A DNA stretch of 64,000 nt from DASQFY01 sp036397815 (GTDB lineage: Bacteria; Chloroflexota; Limnocylindria; QHBO01). The translations under genes and the position numbers were made by a program. Location: positions 60,523 through 124,522 of the forward strand of contig DASWIE010000062.1 of the NCBI GenBank assembly GCA_036397815.1, given 5' to 3'. The notes under the pieces are model-generated. The model worked only from the letters and a program-made list of their open reading frames with translations. It was not told the origin of the DNA and made no database searches. Below, piece by piece: positions 32,751 through 41,215 of this stretch. The stretch's first letter is position 1. The number at the start of each line of letters is the position of its first letter.

Positions 32751-33182
32751 TCAGGATGGCCGGCCGCTCACCCGCGTCTTCTCGAGCCCACCGGTGCCCT
32801 TCCACATGTCGTCGATGGTGTCGATCATCGTCAGGAGCTCCTTGGCGGCAGCGACGTCAAGACTCTGCTTGACCTTGGAAGCCTGCTTGGTGGCATTCCA
32901 GAAGGTCTCGTGCAGGGCCGGGAACTGCTCGAGATGCTCCGGCTTGAAGTAGTCGTGCCAGAGCACGTCGAGGTGCTGCTTCACCAGCTCCGCGCGCTCC
33001 TCCTTGACGTGGATGCAGCGGGCGCGGAAGAGCTTGTCGTCGCTGGCGTCGTGCTTCTCGATGATGCGGAGGCAGGACTCGGCCTCGATGCGGGCCTGCT
33101 CGGGGTCATAGATCCCGCACGGGATGTCGCAGTGGGCGTGGACGATGCGGCGTGGTCGCAGCAGGCGGGTGATCAGGGACAC
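32751..33182 (-). CDS. sodN: Nickel superoxide dismutase
   Basis: A 143-residue Ni-SOD that converts superoxide to oxygen and peroxide. The nickel hook H-C-D-I-P-C-G-I-Y is at residues 17-25, after a 16-residue basic leader that SodX should cut so that His17 becomes residue 1. The remaining four-helix bundle matches the family. GTG 33182 has a GGAGGAAT Shine-Dalgarno. Two copies of the three-palindrome element lie 71-374 bases upstream. Confidence 0.95.
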   Translation of the reverse strand: MSLITRLLRPRRIVHAHCDIPCGIYDPEQARIEAESCLRIIEKHDASDDKLFRARCIHVKEERAELVKQHLDVLWHDYFKPEHLEQFPALHETFWNATKQASKVKQSLDVAAAKELLTMIDTIDDMWKGTGGLEKTRVSGRPS

Positions 33183-33252
33183 GGTGATTCCTCCATGAGT
33201 CTATTGGCTTCACTCCCCGCAACCCGCACGTGGCGTGCCGAGGCTGGCGACA

Positions 33253-33372
33253 TAGCACACCGGGTGCTACGAGCGACCGGATTCGGCGGGTTTGGTTCCC
33301 GGGCAGTACTCAGCGTGCCCACCAGCGACCGGATTCGCCGAAAACGTGCTGCTTGTAGAACTGACAGTGCTG
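33253..33372 (+). repeat. Intergenic three-palindrome element, copy 2
   Basis: Palindromes at 33253 (TAGCAC-ACCGG-GTGCTA), 33304 (CAGTAC-TCAGC-GTGCCC) and 33356 (TAGAAC-TGACA-GTGCTG), starts 51 and 52 bp apart. Both spacers contain AGCGACCGGATTCG followed by GCG or CCG. Confidence 0.85.
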
Positions 33373-33436
33373 CCCCCGCTCCGAAGCGCACCCGCGCGTC
33401 GCGTGCCCGCGCGTAGCGTGCCGAGCGCACGTCCGC

Positions 33437-33556
33437 CAGAACGCTGGGTGCTACAAGCGACCGGCTTCGCCGCGTTTGGTGCTCGGGCAGCACGCATGGT
33501 ACCTAGCGACGACCGGATTCGCCGAGCATGTGCTGCTAATAGAACCGTCAGTGCTG
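33437..33556 (+). repeat. Intergenic three-palindrome element, copy 3
   Basis: Tandem partner of copy 2 at an offset of 184 bp. Sites at 33437 (CAGAAC-GCTGG-GTGCTA), 33488 (CAGCAC-GCATG-GTACCT) and 33540 (TAGAAC-CGTCA-GTGCTG), again 51 and 52 bp apart. It ends 22 bases before the stop of the next gene to the right. The 64 bases between the copies hold no gene. Confidence 0.85.
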
Positions 33557-33577
33557 CGCGCGCTAGAACCGCCGCGC

Positions 33578-34156
33578 TCAGAAGCGCTCGGCGGCCCACT
33601 TCTGGACCCACAGCACCACGGCCAGGCCGATGCCCGCCAGGACGAGGCCCACGACCACGATCCCCGGCCAATCGAGAGGGAAATGCGTGGCGCCCGCCAT
33701 GAAGGCGAGCATCGGAAACGAGAGCGCGAAGTTGGCACGCGACGCATAGAGCGCGTTGCGCGGCCAGGCCGGGTCAGGCTTCTCGCCGGCGGCCATGGCG
33801 GCCAGCGTCTTACGCTGGCTGGGCCAGATGACGCCCCACACGTTGACGAGCATGACGATCCCCAGCAGCGCGCCGACCAGGATCGTCTTGGCGCTGTGCG
33901 TGTCAACCCAGTGGCCGTCCGACCAGTACAGGCCCCAGATCAGCAGCAGCCCGACGGCGACGGTCACCCAGGCGGAATGCCGGAACCATGCGAGCGCGCG
34001 CGTGAACAGCAGCGGATTGACCTGTGGCTTCAGCGACGGGTCGAGTACGCGCTGGAAGGGCACGTTCACGAGGTTGAACCAGTAGAGCAGGCCGATCCAG
34101 GTGATGCCGGCCACGAAATGGACCCACCGGATGCCGAACAGAAGCTCTGGAGACAC
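33578..34156 (-). CDS. PuuD-like membrane protein (urate hydroxylase N-terminal domain family)
   Basis: A 192-residue protein with about four to five helices and the family hallmark W-V-H-F-V-A-G-I-T-W-I-G-L-L-Y-W-F-N near residue 11. A further His-containing helix and T-H-F-P near the end could bind heme. PuuD oxidises urate, but this protein lacks the C-terminal cytochrome c domain, so the activity is open. GTG 34156 has a strong GGAGGTGA Shine-Dalgarno. It lies 77 bp after fabG. Confidence 0.75.
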   Translation of the reverse strand: MSPELLFGIRWVHFVAGITWIGLLYWFNLVNVPFQRVLDPSLKPQVNPLLFTRALAWFRHSAWVTVAVGLLLIWGLYWSDGHWVDTHSAKTILVGALLGIVMLVNVWGVIWPSQRKTLAAMAAGEKPDPAWPRNALYASRANFALSFPMLAFMAGATHFPLDWPGIVVVGLVLAGIGLAVVLWVQKWAAERF

Positions 34157-34233
34157 CGTTCACCTCCGCATCACGCGGCCCCCGCCGTCACATCTTCCGT
34201 CGCCCTCCCGAAAGCCGTCAATCGCTTGCTCGC

Positions 34234-34989
34234 TCAGCCACCCATCACGATGCCGCCGTCGACACCCAGCACCTGGCCGGTCACGTAGCGCGCCTCGTCG
34301 GACGCCAGGTAGACCGCCGCGGCGGCCACGTCGTCGACGGAGCCGATGTAGCCCAGCGGCGTCAGGGTGGTGAGCGCCTCGGTGGCGGCGGCGGGCATGT
34401 CGGCGGTCAGGTCGGTCTCGATCAGGCCGGGAGCCAGCGCGTTGCAGGTGATCCCTCGGCTGGCAAGCTCGCGGGCGGTCGTCTTGGTCAGGCCGATGAG
34501 CCCCGCCTTGGCGGCGGCGTAGTTGGCCTGGCCAGGATTCCCCATTCGGCCGGCGGCGGACGACATGTTGATGATGCGGCCGGATCGGGCCTTCAGCATC
34601 GGCCGGGCGATGGCGCGCGTCATCCAGAACGGGCCGCTCAGGTTGGTGGAGAGCACGTCGTTCCACTCCTCCTCGTCCATGCGCATCAGCAGGTTGTCGC
34701 GGGTGATGCCGGCGTTGTTGACCAGGATGTCGACCGTGCCGAATTCGTCGATCGCAGCCTTGACGATCGCCTCGCAAGCCTCCCGGCCGGCGCTGGTGTC
34801 GCCCTGGATCGCGAGCGATCGGCGCCCCAATCCGCGGATCTGGGTGGCCACCTCGTCCGCGGCGGCGGCGTTCCCCCGGTAGTTCACCGCCACGTCGGCG
34901 CCCTGGCCGGCGAAGGCCAGCGCGATCGCGCGGCCCAGCCCTCGGCTGCCCCCGGTCACCAGCGCCACCTTGCCGGTCAGGTCGAACAA
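34234..34989 (-). CDS. fabG: 3-oxoacyl-[ACP] reductase FabG
   Basis: A 251-residue short-chain dehydrogenase that reduces 3-oxoacyl-ACP with NADPH. It has T-G-G-S-R-G-L-G-R near residue 11, N-N-A-G-I-T near 88, catalytic Ser in M-S-S-A-A-G, Y-A-A-A-K with catalytic Tyr/Lys, and ends G-V-D-G-G-I-V-M-G-G. The best start is TTG at 34989 (M-F-D-L-T-G-K), with GAGG ahead of it; an ATG at 35100 would overlap fabH by 94 bases. Last enzyme gene of the fatty acid cluster. Confidence 0.9.
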   Translation of the reverse strand: MFDLTGKVALVTGGSRGLGRAIALAFAGQGADVAVNYRGNAAAADEVATQIRGLGRRSLAIQGDTSAGREACEAIVKAAIDEFGTVDILVNNAGITRDNLLMRMDEEEWNDVLSTNLSGPFWMTRAIARPMLKARSGRIINMSSAAGRMGNPGQANYAAAKAGLIGLTKTTARELASRGITCNALAPGLIETDLTADMPAAATEALTTLTPLGYIGSVDDVAAAAVYLASDEARYVTGQVLGVDGGIVMGG

Positions 34990-35006
34990 CGTCGTCGCCT
35001 CGCTGC

Positions 35007-36077
35007 TCAGCGCGCGCCCACCGGCTCGCCGATCCGCGGCTTGCCGAGGCGCGTCTGCTCGCCCGGCGCCAGGAAGGCGCGCGCGGGATCGGCGGTCCAT
35101 TGCACCAGCGCCGCGCCGGCCGTGTAGCCGGCACCGAAGGCGACCATCAGCACCCGGTCGCCCTGCTTGATGCGGCCGCCGGCCACGGCCTCGGCCAGGG
35201 CCATCGGGACCGATGCCGCGCTCGTGTTCCCATACTTCTCGATGTTGACGTAGGTCTTCTCGTCGGGAATCCCGAGTTCCTTCTGGACGTGGGCGATGAT
35301 CCGCAGGTTGGCCTGGTGGAAGACGAACTGGTCGACGTCGTCGACGGTCAGTCCGGCGTTGCGCAGCGCGGCAACGGCCGACTCGCCCATCTGGCGGGTT
35401 GCGTACTTGTAGACCTCGGCGCCGAGCATCTTGATGGTGTGGAGGTGCGCGTCGACGGTCTCGTGCGACGCTGGCCGGGCCGAGCCCCCGGCCGGCACGA
35501 TGATCCCCTCGCAGCCGGCCCCATCGCTGAACAGGTCAAAGCCGAGCATGCCGCCCCGCTGGTCGGAAGCCTGCAGCACGACCGCCCCGGCACCGTCGCC
35601 GAACAGGACGCAGGTGCTTCGATCGCTCCAGTCCAGGAAGCGACTCAGCACCTCGACGCCGATCACCAGCACGTTGCGGTACATCCCGCTGCCGATGAAG
35701 CCATTCCCCGCGGCCAGCCCGAACAGGAAGCCGGAGCAGGCGGCCTGCAGGTCGAACCCGGCGGCCCGGGTGGCGCCCAGCTCGGTGGCGACCAGCACCG
35801 CGGTGGCGGGCAGCGGGTAGTCCGGCGAGCAGGTGCCCACGATCACCAGGTCGAGCTCGCTCGGGTCGAGCCCGGCCACCGCCAGCGCGTCGCGCGCGGC
35901 GCGGACCGACAGCGTCGTGGTCGTCTCGTCGTCCGCCGCGATGCGCCGCTCGCGGATCCCGGTGCGGCTGACGATCCACTCGTCGCTGGTGTCGACCAGC
36001 TTCGCCAGGTCGTCGTTCGTCATCACACGGGACGGCGCGTACATGCCCCACCCGGTGATCAAGGCGTTCTGCGTCAT
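35007..36077 (-). CDS. fabH: 3-oxoacyl-[ACP] synthase III FabH
   Basis: A 356-residue condensing enzyme that starts fatty acid synthesis from acyl-CoA and malonyl-ACP. The triad is complete: Cys in Q-A-A-C-S-G-F near residue 115, His in F-H-Q-A-N near 254 and Asn in Y-G-N-T-S-A-A-S near 284. ATG 36077 is preceded by GGAGGCAGGAG; a longer in-frame start lacks support. Confidence 0.93.
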   Translation of the reverse strand: MTQNALITGWGMYAPSRVMTNDDLAKLVDTSDEWIVSRTGIRERRIAADDETTTTLSVRAARDALAVAGLDPSELDLVIVGTCSPDYPLPATAVLVATELGATRAAGFDLQAACSGFLFGLAAGNGFIGSGMYRNVLVIGVEVLSRFLDWSDRSTCVLFGDGAGAVVLQASDQRGGMLGFDLFSDGAGCEGIIVPAGGSARPASHETVDAHLHTIKMLGAEVYKYATRQMGESAVAALRNAGLTVDDVDQFVFHQANLRIIAHVQKELGIPDEKTYVNIEKYGNTSAASVPMALAEAVAGGRIKQGDRVLMVAFGAGYTAGAALVQWTADPARAFLAPGEQTRLGKPRIGEPVGAR

Positions 36078-36121
36078 CTCCTGCCTCCTGTCTGCGCCGA
36101 TCGGGACCGATTCTCCGTCCA

Positions 36122-36586
36122 TCAGCGCGGGTCAACCTCGATCAGAGGCTGCTGGCGCTTCACCAGCGTGCCGCTCTCGACCATGTAGCGGGTCACCCGA
36201 CCCTGCGTGTCCGACTTGATCTCGTTGAACAGCTTCATTGCCTCGATCAGCCCCAGCACCGTGCCCACCGCCACCTCGTCACCGACCTGCACGTAGGGCC
36301 GGGCGCCGGGCGACGGGGAGGTGTACCAGACGCCGGTCAGGGGCGCGGTCACGAACCGGGTGCCCGGTGCCGGCTCGCCGAAGGGGCTGACCACGGCGGC
36401 GGTGGTCGCAGCGCCCGGCACGACCGCCGGCGCGGCTGCGAGGGCCCGCGGTCGAGCCAGGCGCACGTGCAGCTCGCCGGCCTCGACCTCCAGCTCGTCC
36501 AGCCCGCTCGCCTCGAAGGCCGGCGCCAGCAGGTCGATCGCCGCCAGGATCGGGTCGCGGGCCACGGGTGCCTCGCCCTCGGTCAC
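36122..36586 (-). CDS. accB: Acetyl-CoA carboxylase biotin carboxyl carrier protein
   Basis: A 154-residue carrier with an N-terminal helical part, an Ala/Pro-rich linker (about 47-75) and a biotinyl domain holding E-A-M-K at 115-118; Lys118 is the biotinylation site. Biotin ligase is encoded upstream on the same strand. ATG overlaps the fabF stop by four bases. Contrast the paralogue at 40724, which lacks the lysine. Confidence 0.92.
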   Translation of the reverse strand: MTEGEAPVARDPILAAIDLLAPAFEASGLDELEVEAGELHVRLARPRALAAAPAVVPGAATTAAVVSPFGEPAPGTRFVTAPLTGVWYTSPSPGARPYVQVGDEVAVGTVLGLIEAMKLFNEIKSDTQGRVTRYMVESGTLVKRQQPLIEVDPR

Positions 36587-37878
36587 GAGCCGTCATATCT
36601 GCGGAAGATGAGCGTCGCGTTGTGGCCACCGAAGCCGAACGAGTTGCTCATCGCCGTCCGCACCGGAGCGTGCCGCGCCCGGTTCGGCACGTAGTCCAGG
36701 TCGCACTCGGGATCGGGGAACTCGTAGTTGATCGTCGGCGGGATCACCCCGTTCTCGATCGCCTTGATGCAGGCCACCGCCTCGATCCCGCCCCCGGCGC
36801 CCAGCAGGTGGCCGGTCATGCTCTTGGTGGAGCTGACCGGCACCGCGTGGGCTCGCTCGCCGAAGACGGTCTTGATGGCGGCCGTCTCCGATCGGTCATT
36901 CGGCCCCGTGCTGGTGCCGTGGGCGTTGATGTAGTCCACGTCGTCGACGGTCAGGCTGGCGTCGGCCAGCGCGAGGCGCATGCTGCCGGCGGCGCCGCGG
37001 CCCCCGGGCGCCGGAAGCGTGATATGCGAGGCGTCATCGGTCGCGGCATAGCCGACCAACTCGGCGTGGATGCGGGCGCCACGGGCGACCGCGTGCTCCA
37101 GCGCCTCGAGCACCAGGACGCCCGCGCCGTCGGCCATCACGAAGCCGTCCCGGTCGGCGTCGAACGGCCGCGAGGCGCGCTGTGGCTCGTCGTTGCGCTT
37201 GGTGGAGAGGGCGCGCATGGCGGCGAAGGCGGCGACCGGAATCTCGCCGATGCCCGCCTCCGCGCCGCCGGCGATCATCACGTCAGCGTCGCCGCGGCGA
37301 ATGATGTTCAACGCGTCGCCGATGGCGTGGTTACTGCTGGAGCAGGCGCTCACCGTCGCGTAGTTCGGCCCGCGGGCGTTGGCATAGATCGCGACGTACC
37401 CGGCGCCCATGTCCGGGATGAGGGCCGTGACCAGGAATGGACCGATGCGCTCCACTCCCAGGTCGTGCGCCTCGATGATGTCGCGGATCATGGTGTTGAT
37501 GCCGCCGATGCCGGAGCCGATGATCACACCGGTCCGATCGGCGAGGTCCTCGCCGGCGATCGGGTTCTCGATCCCCGCGTCGCGCAGCGCCTCGGCCGAC
37601 GCGGCCCAGGCGAAGTGCACGTAGCGGTCGTTGCGGCGGATCTCCTTCTTCGGCATCACCGCCTCCGCGACGAAGCCGCGGACTTCGCCGGCGATCTTGC
37701 TGTCCAGGTGCTCCGGGTCGAATGAGGCGATGCGGTCGATCCCGCTGCGCCCCGCCACCAGCCCGTCCCAGTAGCTCGCCACGTCATTGCCGAGCGGGGT
37801 GATGGCGCCCATCCCGGTGACGACCACCCGTCGCTCGCCGCGCTCGGCGGCGCTGCGACCGTTCGTGCCCTCAACCAT
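36583..37878 (-). CDS. fabF: 3-oxoacyl-[ACP] synthase II FabF
   Basis: A 431-residue elongating condensing enzyme. Catalytic Cys lies in V-S-A-C-S-S-S-N-H-A-I-G near residue 180, histidines in N-A-H-G-T-S-T and G-H-L-L-G-A, and the family end S-N-S-F-G-F-G-G-H-N is present. The Cys context (S-S-S-N-H rather than the common A-T-G-T-H) is a natural variant. It overlaps fabZ by eight bases. Confidence 0.93.
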   Translation of the reverse strand: MVEGTNGRSAAERGERRVVVTGMGAITPLGNDVASYWDGLVAGRSGIDRIASFDPEHLDSKIAGEVRGFVAEAVMPKKEIRRNDRYVHFAWAASAEALRDAGIENPIAGEDLADRTGVIIGSGIGGINTMIRDIIEAHDLGVERIGPFLVTALIPDMGAGYVAIYANARGPNYATVSACSSSNHAIGDALNIIRRGDADVMIAGGAEAGIGEIPVAAFAAMRALSTKRNDEPQRASRPFDADRDGFVMADGAGVLVLEALEHAVARGARIHAELVGYAATDDASHITLPAPGGRGAAGSMRLALADASLTVDDVDYINAHGTSTGPNDRSETAAIKTVFGERAHAVPVSSTKSMTGHLLGAGGGIEAVACIKAIENGVIPPTINYEFPDPECDLDYVPNRARHAPVRTAMSNSFGFGGHNATLIFRRYDGS

Positions 37879-38377
37879 CGGCCGGTCCCCCGGCGATCGA
37901 CTGGTCGCGCGGGATCACGAAGCTGATGGTCGCCTCCACCGCGATCTCGCCGTCGACGCTGGCCACCGCGCGGGCGCGGCCGAACATGCCGCGCAGCTTC
38001 TCGAGCTCGACCTTGAGCATCAGCTGGTCGCCGGGGAGGACCGTGCGCCGGAAGCGGCAGTCGTCGATGCCGGCGAAGAGCGCCAGCTTGCCGTGGTACT
38101 CGGGGAGGGAGAGGACCGCAACCGACCCGGCCTGCGCCAGCGCCTCGACCATCAGCACCCCGGGCATGATCGGCCTGCCCGGGAAGTGGCCGGTGAACTG
38201 CGGCTCGTTGGCGGTCACATTCTTGATCGCCACCACCCGCCTTCCGGGCTCCAGCTCGATGACGCGGTCGATCAGCAGGAACGGATAGCGGTGCGGAATG
38301 ATCCGCATGATGCCGGCCGCCTCGAGCGGCAGGCTCAGCTCCGCGGGCGCGGTGGCGGCTGGGTCATCGGTCGTCAT
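37871..38377 (-). CDS. fabZ: 3-hydroxyacyl-[ACP] dehydratase FabZ
   Basis: A 168-residue hot-dog dehydratase: P-H-R-Y-P-F-L-L-I-D-R near residue 27, catalytic His in G-H-F-P-G-R-P-I-M-P-G near 63 and Glu in V-E-A-L-A-Q. ATG 38377 is used; longer frames would run into accC, whose stop is 17 bases away. Confidence 0.92.
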   Translation of the reverse strand: MTTDDPAATAPAELSLPLEAAGIMRIIPHRYPFLLIDRVIELEPGRRVVAIKNVTANEPQFTGHFPGRPIMPGVLMVEALAQAGSVAVLSLPEYHGKLALFAGIDDCRFRRTVLPGDQLMLKVELEKLRGMFGRARAVASVDGEIAVEATISFVIPRDQSIAGGPADG

Positions 38378-38394
38378 CGGTCGTTCATCGGCTC

Positions 38395-39759
38395 CTAGGT
38401 GCTGCCGACCACGAAGGCAGCGGGTCCCACGCGGTCGAGCAGGTTGGTGCTGACCTCGGCCCCCAGGAACGCCGCATTGTCGACGATTCCGCGATGGAAC
38501 GGCAGGTTGGTCTTGATGCCACCGATGCGGAACTCGGCGAGCGCCCGGCGCGAACGCGCCAGCGCCTGCTCCCGGTTCTCGCCCCACACGATCAGCTTGC
38601 CGAGCAGCGAGTCGTAGAAGGGTGGGACCTCGTAGCCGGGGTACAGGTGGGTGTCGACCCGAACCCCAGGCCCGCCGGGGACAGCGAGCTCCTCGATCAC
38701 GCCCGTCTGCGGCGCGAAGTTGTCGTTCGGATCCTCCGCGTTCACGCGGAACTCGATGGCATGGCCGCGGATCTCGACCTGCTCCTGGCGCAGCCCGAGC
38801 GGCTCCCCGGCGGCGACGCGGATCTGCTGCGCGATGAGGTCGAGCCCGGTGAGCATCTCGGTGACCGGGTGCTCGACCTGGATCCGGCAGTTGATCTCGA
38901 TGAAGTAGAAGTTGCCGTCCTGGTCGAGCAGGAACTCGAGCGTGCCGACGTTCTCGTAGCCGGCCGCCAGCACCGCGCGAATCGACAGGTCGCGCAGCTT
39001 CTCGCGAGCCGGCTCGCTCATGGCCGGCGACGGCGCCTCCTCGATGATCTTCTGGTGGCGGCGCTGCACCGAGCAGTCACGCTCGCCCAGGTGCACCCCG
39101 TTGCCGTGCCGGTCGATCAGGACCTGGACCTCGACGTGCCGGCTCTCCTCGATCCATTTCTCGAAGTAGACGGAGTCGTCCCCGAACGCCGCCTGTGCCT
39201 CGGAGCGCGAGAGCGGCAGGCTGGTCTCCATCTCGCGCGGAGAGCGGACAAGGCGCATCCCCTTGCCGCCGCCCCCGGCCGAGGGCTTGAGCAGGACGGG
39301 ATAGCCGGTGTTGGTCGCCTGCTCAAGGGCGTCGCGCAGGTCGGTGATGATGCCGCTGCTGCCCGGGACGGTGGGCAGGCCATTGGCAGCCAGCATGCGA
39401 CGGACGGCGTACTTCGAGCCGAACTTCTCCAGGACCTCCGCGCGGGGACCGATGAAGTGCAGCTCGTGCGCGGCGCACACCTCGGCGAAGCCGGCATCCT
39501 CGGCGAGGAACCCGTAGCCCGGATGGACGGCGTCGCAGCCGGTGATCAGCGCGGCTGAGACGACGGCCGGCTGGTTCAGGTAGCTCTTGCGAGCCTCCGC
39601 TGGACCGATGCAGACCGCCTCGTCGGCCAGGCGCACGGCGAGCGTCTCGCGATCGGCCTCCGAGTACGCGACCACGGCGGGAAGGCCCAGATCCCGGCAG
39701 GCGCGCAGGATGCGAACCGCGATCTCTCCGCGATTCGCGATCAGGATCTTGTTGAACAT
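38395..39759 (-). CDS. accC: Acetyl-CoA carboxylase biotin carboxylase subunit
   Basis: A 454-residue ATP-grasp enzyme carboxylating biotin on AccB. Starts M-F-N-K-I-L-I-A-N-R-G-E-I-A, with ATP loop G-G-G-G-K-G-M-R near residue 163, the E-I-N-C-R-I-Q-V-E-H-P-V-T-E signature near 287 and R-H-V-E-V-Q. It is two bases after fabD. Confidence 0.95.
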   Translation of the reverse strand: MFNKILIANRGEIAVRILRACRDLGLPAVVAYSEADRETLAVRLADEAVCIGPAEARKSYLNQPAVVSAALITGCDAVHPGYGFLAEDAGFAEVCAAHELHFIGPRAEVLEKFGSKYAVRRMLAANGLPTVPGSSGIITDLRDALEQATNTGYPVLLKPSAGGGGKGMRLVRSPREMETSLPLSRSEAQAAFGDDSVYFEKWIEESRHVEVQVLIDRHGNGVHLGERDCSVQRRHQKIIEEAPSPAMSEPAREKLRDLSIRAVLAAGYENVGTLEFLLDQDGNFYFIEINCRIQVEHPVTEMLTGLDLIAQQIRVAAGEPLGLRQEQVEIRGHAIEFRVNAEDPNDNFAPQTGVIEELAVPGGPGVRVDTHLYPGYEVPPFYDSLLGKLIVWGENREQALARSRRALAEFRIGGIKTNLPFHRGIVDNAAFLGAEVSTNLLDRVGPAAFVVGST

Positions 39760-39761
39760 CG

Positions 39762-40727
39762 CTAGACCGCGGCCTCGGCCCGCGTGCCGGCGAGCGCCTC
39801 GACGGTCGCCGCCAGGCTCGCCGGGTCGGCGACGTGCAGGGTCCTGACGCCGCCGGTGATGCGCCTCACCATCCCGGATAACGCCGAGCCGGGACCGCAT
39901 TCGACGAAGGTGTCGACGCCGTCGGAGACCATCCGCCGGACGGAGCGGACCCATTCGACGGGCGAGCTGACCTGCCTCTCCAGCAGCGCGCGGATCTCGC
40001 TCGAGTCGGTGATCGGCTCGGCGTTGACGTTGCTGACGACAGGCGGGCTCGCGTCGCGCCATCGGGCGGAGCCGAACGCGACCGCCAGTGCGCGACCGAC
40101 ACCGGCCATCAGCGGCGAGTGGAACGGGCCGGAGACGTTGAGCCCGATCACGCGCTTCGCGCCCGCCGCACGGAACGCCTCCCGCACGCCCAGCAGCGCG
40201 TCCCGCGTCCCGCTCACCACCACCTGGCCCGGCGCGTTGTCGTTGGCCACGACCAGGGAATCGCTGTCGCCCGCCTTCGCCACAACGGTCATGACCGCGT
40301 CACGGTCGAGCCCGATGACCGCCAGCATGCCCCCATCGATCGCCGCGTCGGCCATCAGCTCGCCGCGACGCGCCACCAGGCGGACGGCGTCGGCGAGTGA
40401 CAGGACGCCCGCAGCGACCAGCGCCGCGTACTCGCCGACCGAGTGGCCGGCCGCGCGCGCCGGCGCCAGCCGCTCCCCCCGGGTTGCGAGCGCCTCCTCG
40501 AGCGCTCGGAGGCAGGCGATCGACGCCGCCACCAGGCAGGGCTGCGTCTGGCGCGTGTCATTCAGACGCTCTTCGGGCCCCTCCCAGGCGAGGGTGGAGA
40601 CGGGCCAGCCGAGCGCGGCGTCCGCCTCCGCGAACGAGGCGCGGGCCGCCGACGAGGCCATCGCCAGCTCGCGCCCCATGCCGACCACCTGCGCGCCCTG
40701 TGGCGAGAAGAGGAGCGCCAGGCTCAC
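39762..40727 (-). CDS. fabD: Malonyl-CoA:ACP transacylase FabD
   Basis: A 321-residue acyltransferase loading malonyl groups onto ACP. Ser in G-H-S-V-G-E-Y-A-A-L near residue 94, His in G-P-F-H-S-P-L-M near 204, and the opening F-S-P-Q-G-A-Q (usually F-P-G-Q-G). Overlaps the BCCP-like gene by four bases. No acpP gene is found in the cluster. Confidence 0.93.
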   Translation of the reverse strand: MSLALLFSPQGAQVVGMGRELAMASSAARASFAEADAALGWPVSTLAWEGPEERLNDTRQTQPCLVAASIACLRALEEALATRGERLAPARAAGHSVGEYAALVAAGVLSLADAVRLVARRGELMADAAIDGGMLAVIGLDRDAVMTVVAKAGDSDSLVVANDNAPGQVVVSGTRDALLGVREAFRAAGAKRVIGLNVSGPFHSPLMAGVGRALAVAFGSARWRDASPPVVSNVNAEPITDSSEIRALLERQVSSPVEWVRSVRRMVSDGVDTFVECGPGSALSGMVRRITGGVRTLHVADPASLAATVEALAGTRAEAAV

Positions 40728-41215
40728 TCAGCCGGCTCCAGCTCGATCAGCAGCTGCCCGAACTCGACCGGCTCGCCCGCCTCGGTCACCAGGTTGCGGA
40801 CGGTGCCGCGCCGCGGAGCGCGGACGTCGTGCCGAACGCCGAGCATCTCAACGTGGCCGAGGTCGTCTCCCTTCTCGACCGGCAGTCCGGGGCCGAGCCC
40901 TTCGGCGTAGACGAAGAAGCCGACCGCCGGCGACGTGACGCCATGGTTGACGGCGGGCGCGGGAGATGCGGCGGGGGGCGGCGAGGCGGCCTCACGCTCG
41001 CCGCGCGGTTGGGCGCCTGCCGCCACGATGCGGGGACCTCCATCCCCCGGCGTCGCGGTCGCCGGCGTCGGGGCGGCAGCGACCCGTACCCGCAGCGTGC
41101 CGAGGCGCACCTCCAGCTCGCCAAGGCCATGCTTCGCCAGACGCTCGCTGAGGAGTGGGACCAGCTCGTTGGCGGCACGTTCGACCTGCGCCAGCTCGTC
41201 GTCTCGGTCGGTCAT
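40724..41215 (-). CDS. BCCP-like protein lacking the biotinyl lysine
   Basis: A 163-residue paralogue of AccB: helical start, Ala/Pro linker (about 46-95) and a biotinyl/lipoyl-type barrel ending L-L-I-E-L-E-P. At the place of E-A-M-K it reads E-M-L-G (123-126), so the modifiable Lys is Gly and it cannot carry biotin by the normal mechanism. It lies between accA and fabD with four-base overlaps on both sides, so it is kept in step with the complex. A structural or regulatory subunit is the best guess. GGAGGCGC precedes ATG. Confidence 0.75.
   Translation of the reverse strand: MTDRDDELAQVERAANELVPLLSERLAKHGLGELEVRLGTLRVRVAAAPTPATATPGDGGPRIVAAGAQPRGEREAASPPPAASPAPAVNHGVTSPAVGFFVYAEGLGPGLPVEKGDDLGHVEMLGVRHDVRAPRRGTVRNLVTEAGEPVEFGQLLIELEPAE

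Noticed and set aside
33253..33556. A mini-CRISPR array (17-bp palindromic repeats with 34-35-bp spacers)
   Set aside because: The repeats are too short and too varied, the spacers are similar to one another and between distant copies, and no cas gene is in the window.
33183..33577. A Nur (nickel-Fur) box upstream of sodN
   Set aside because: No TTGC-N5-GCAA type site was found; the palindromes present have a different sequence and recur before genes unrelated to nickel.
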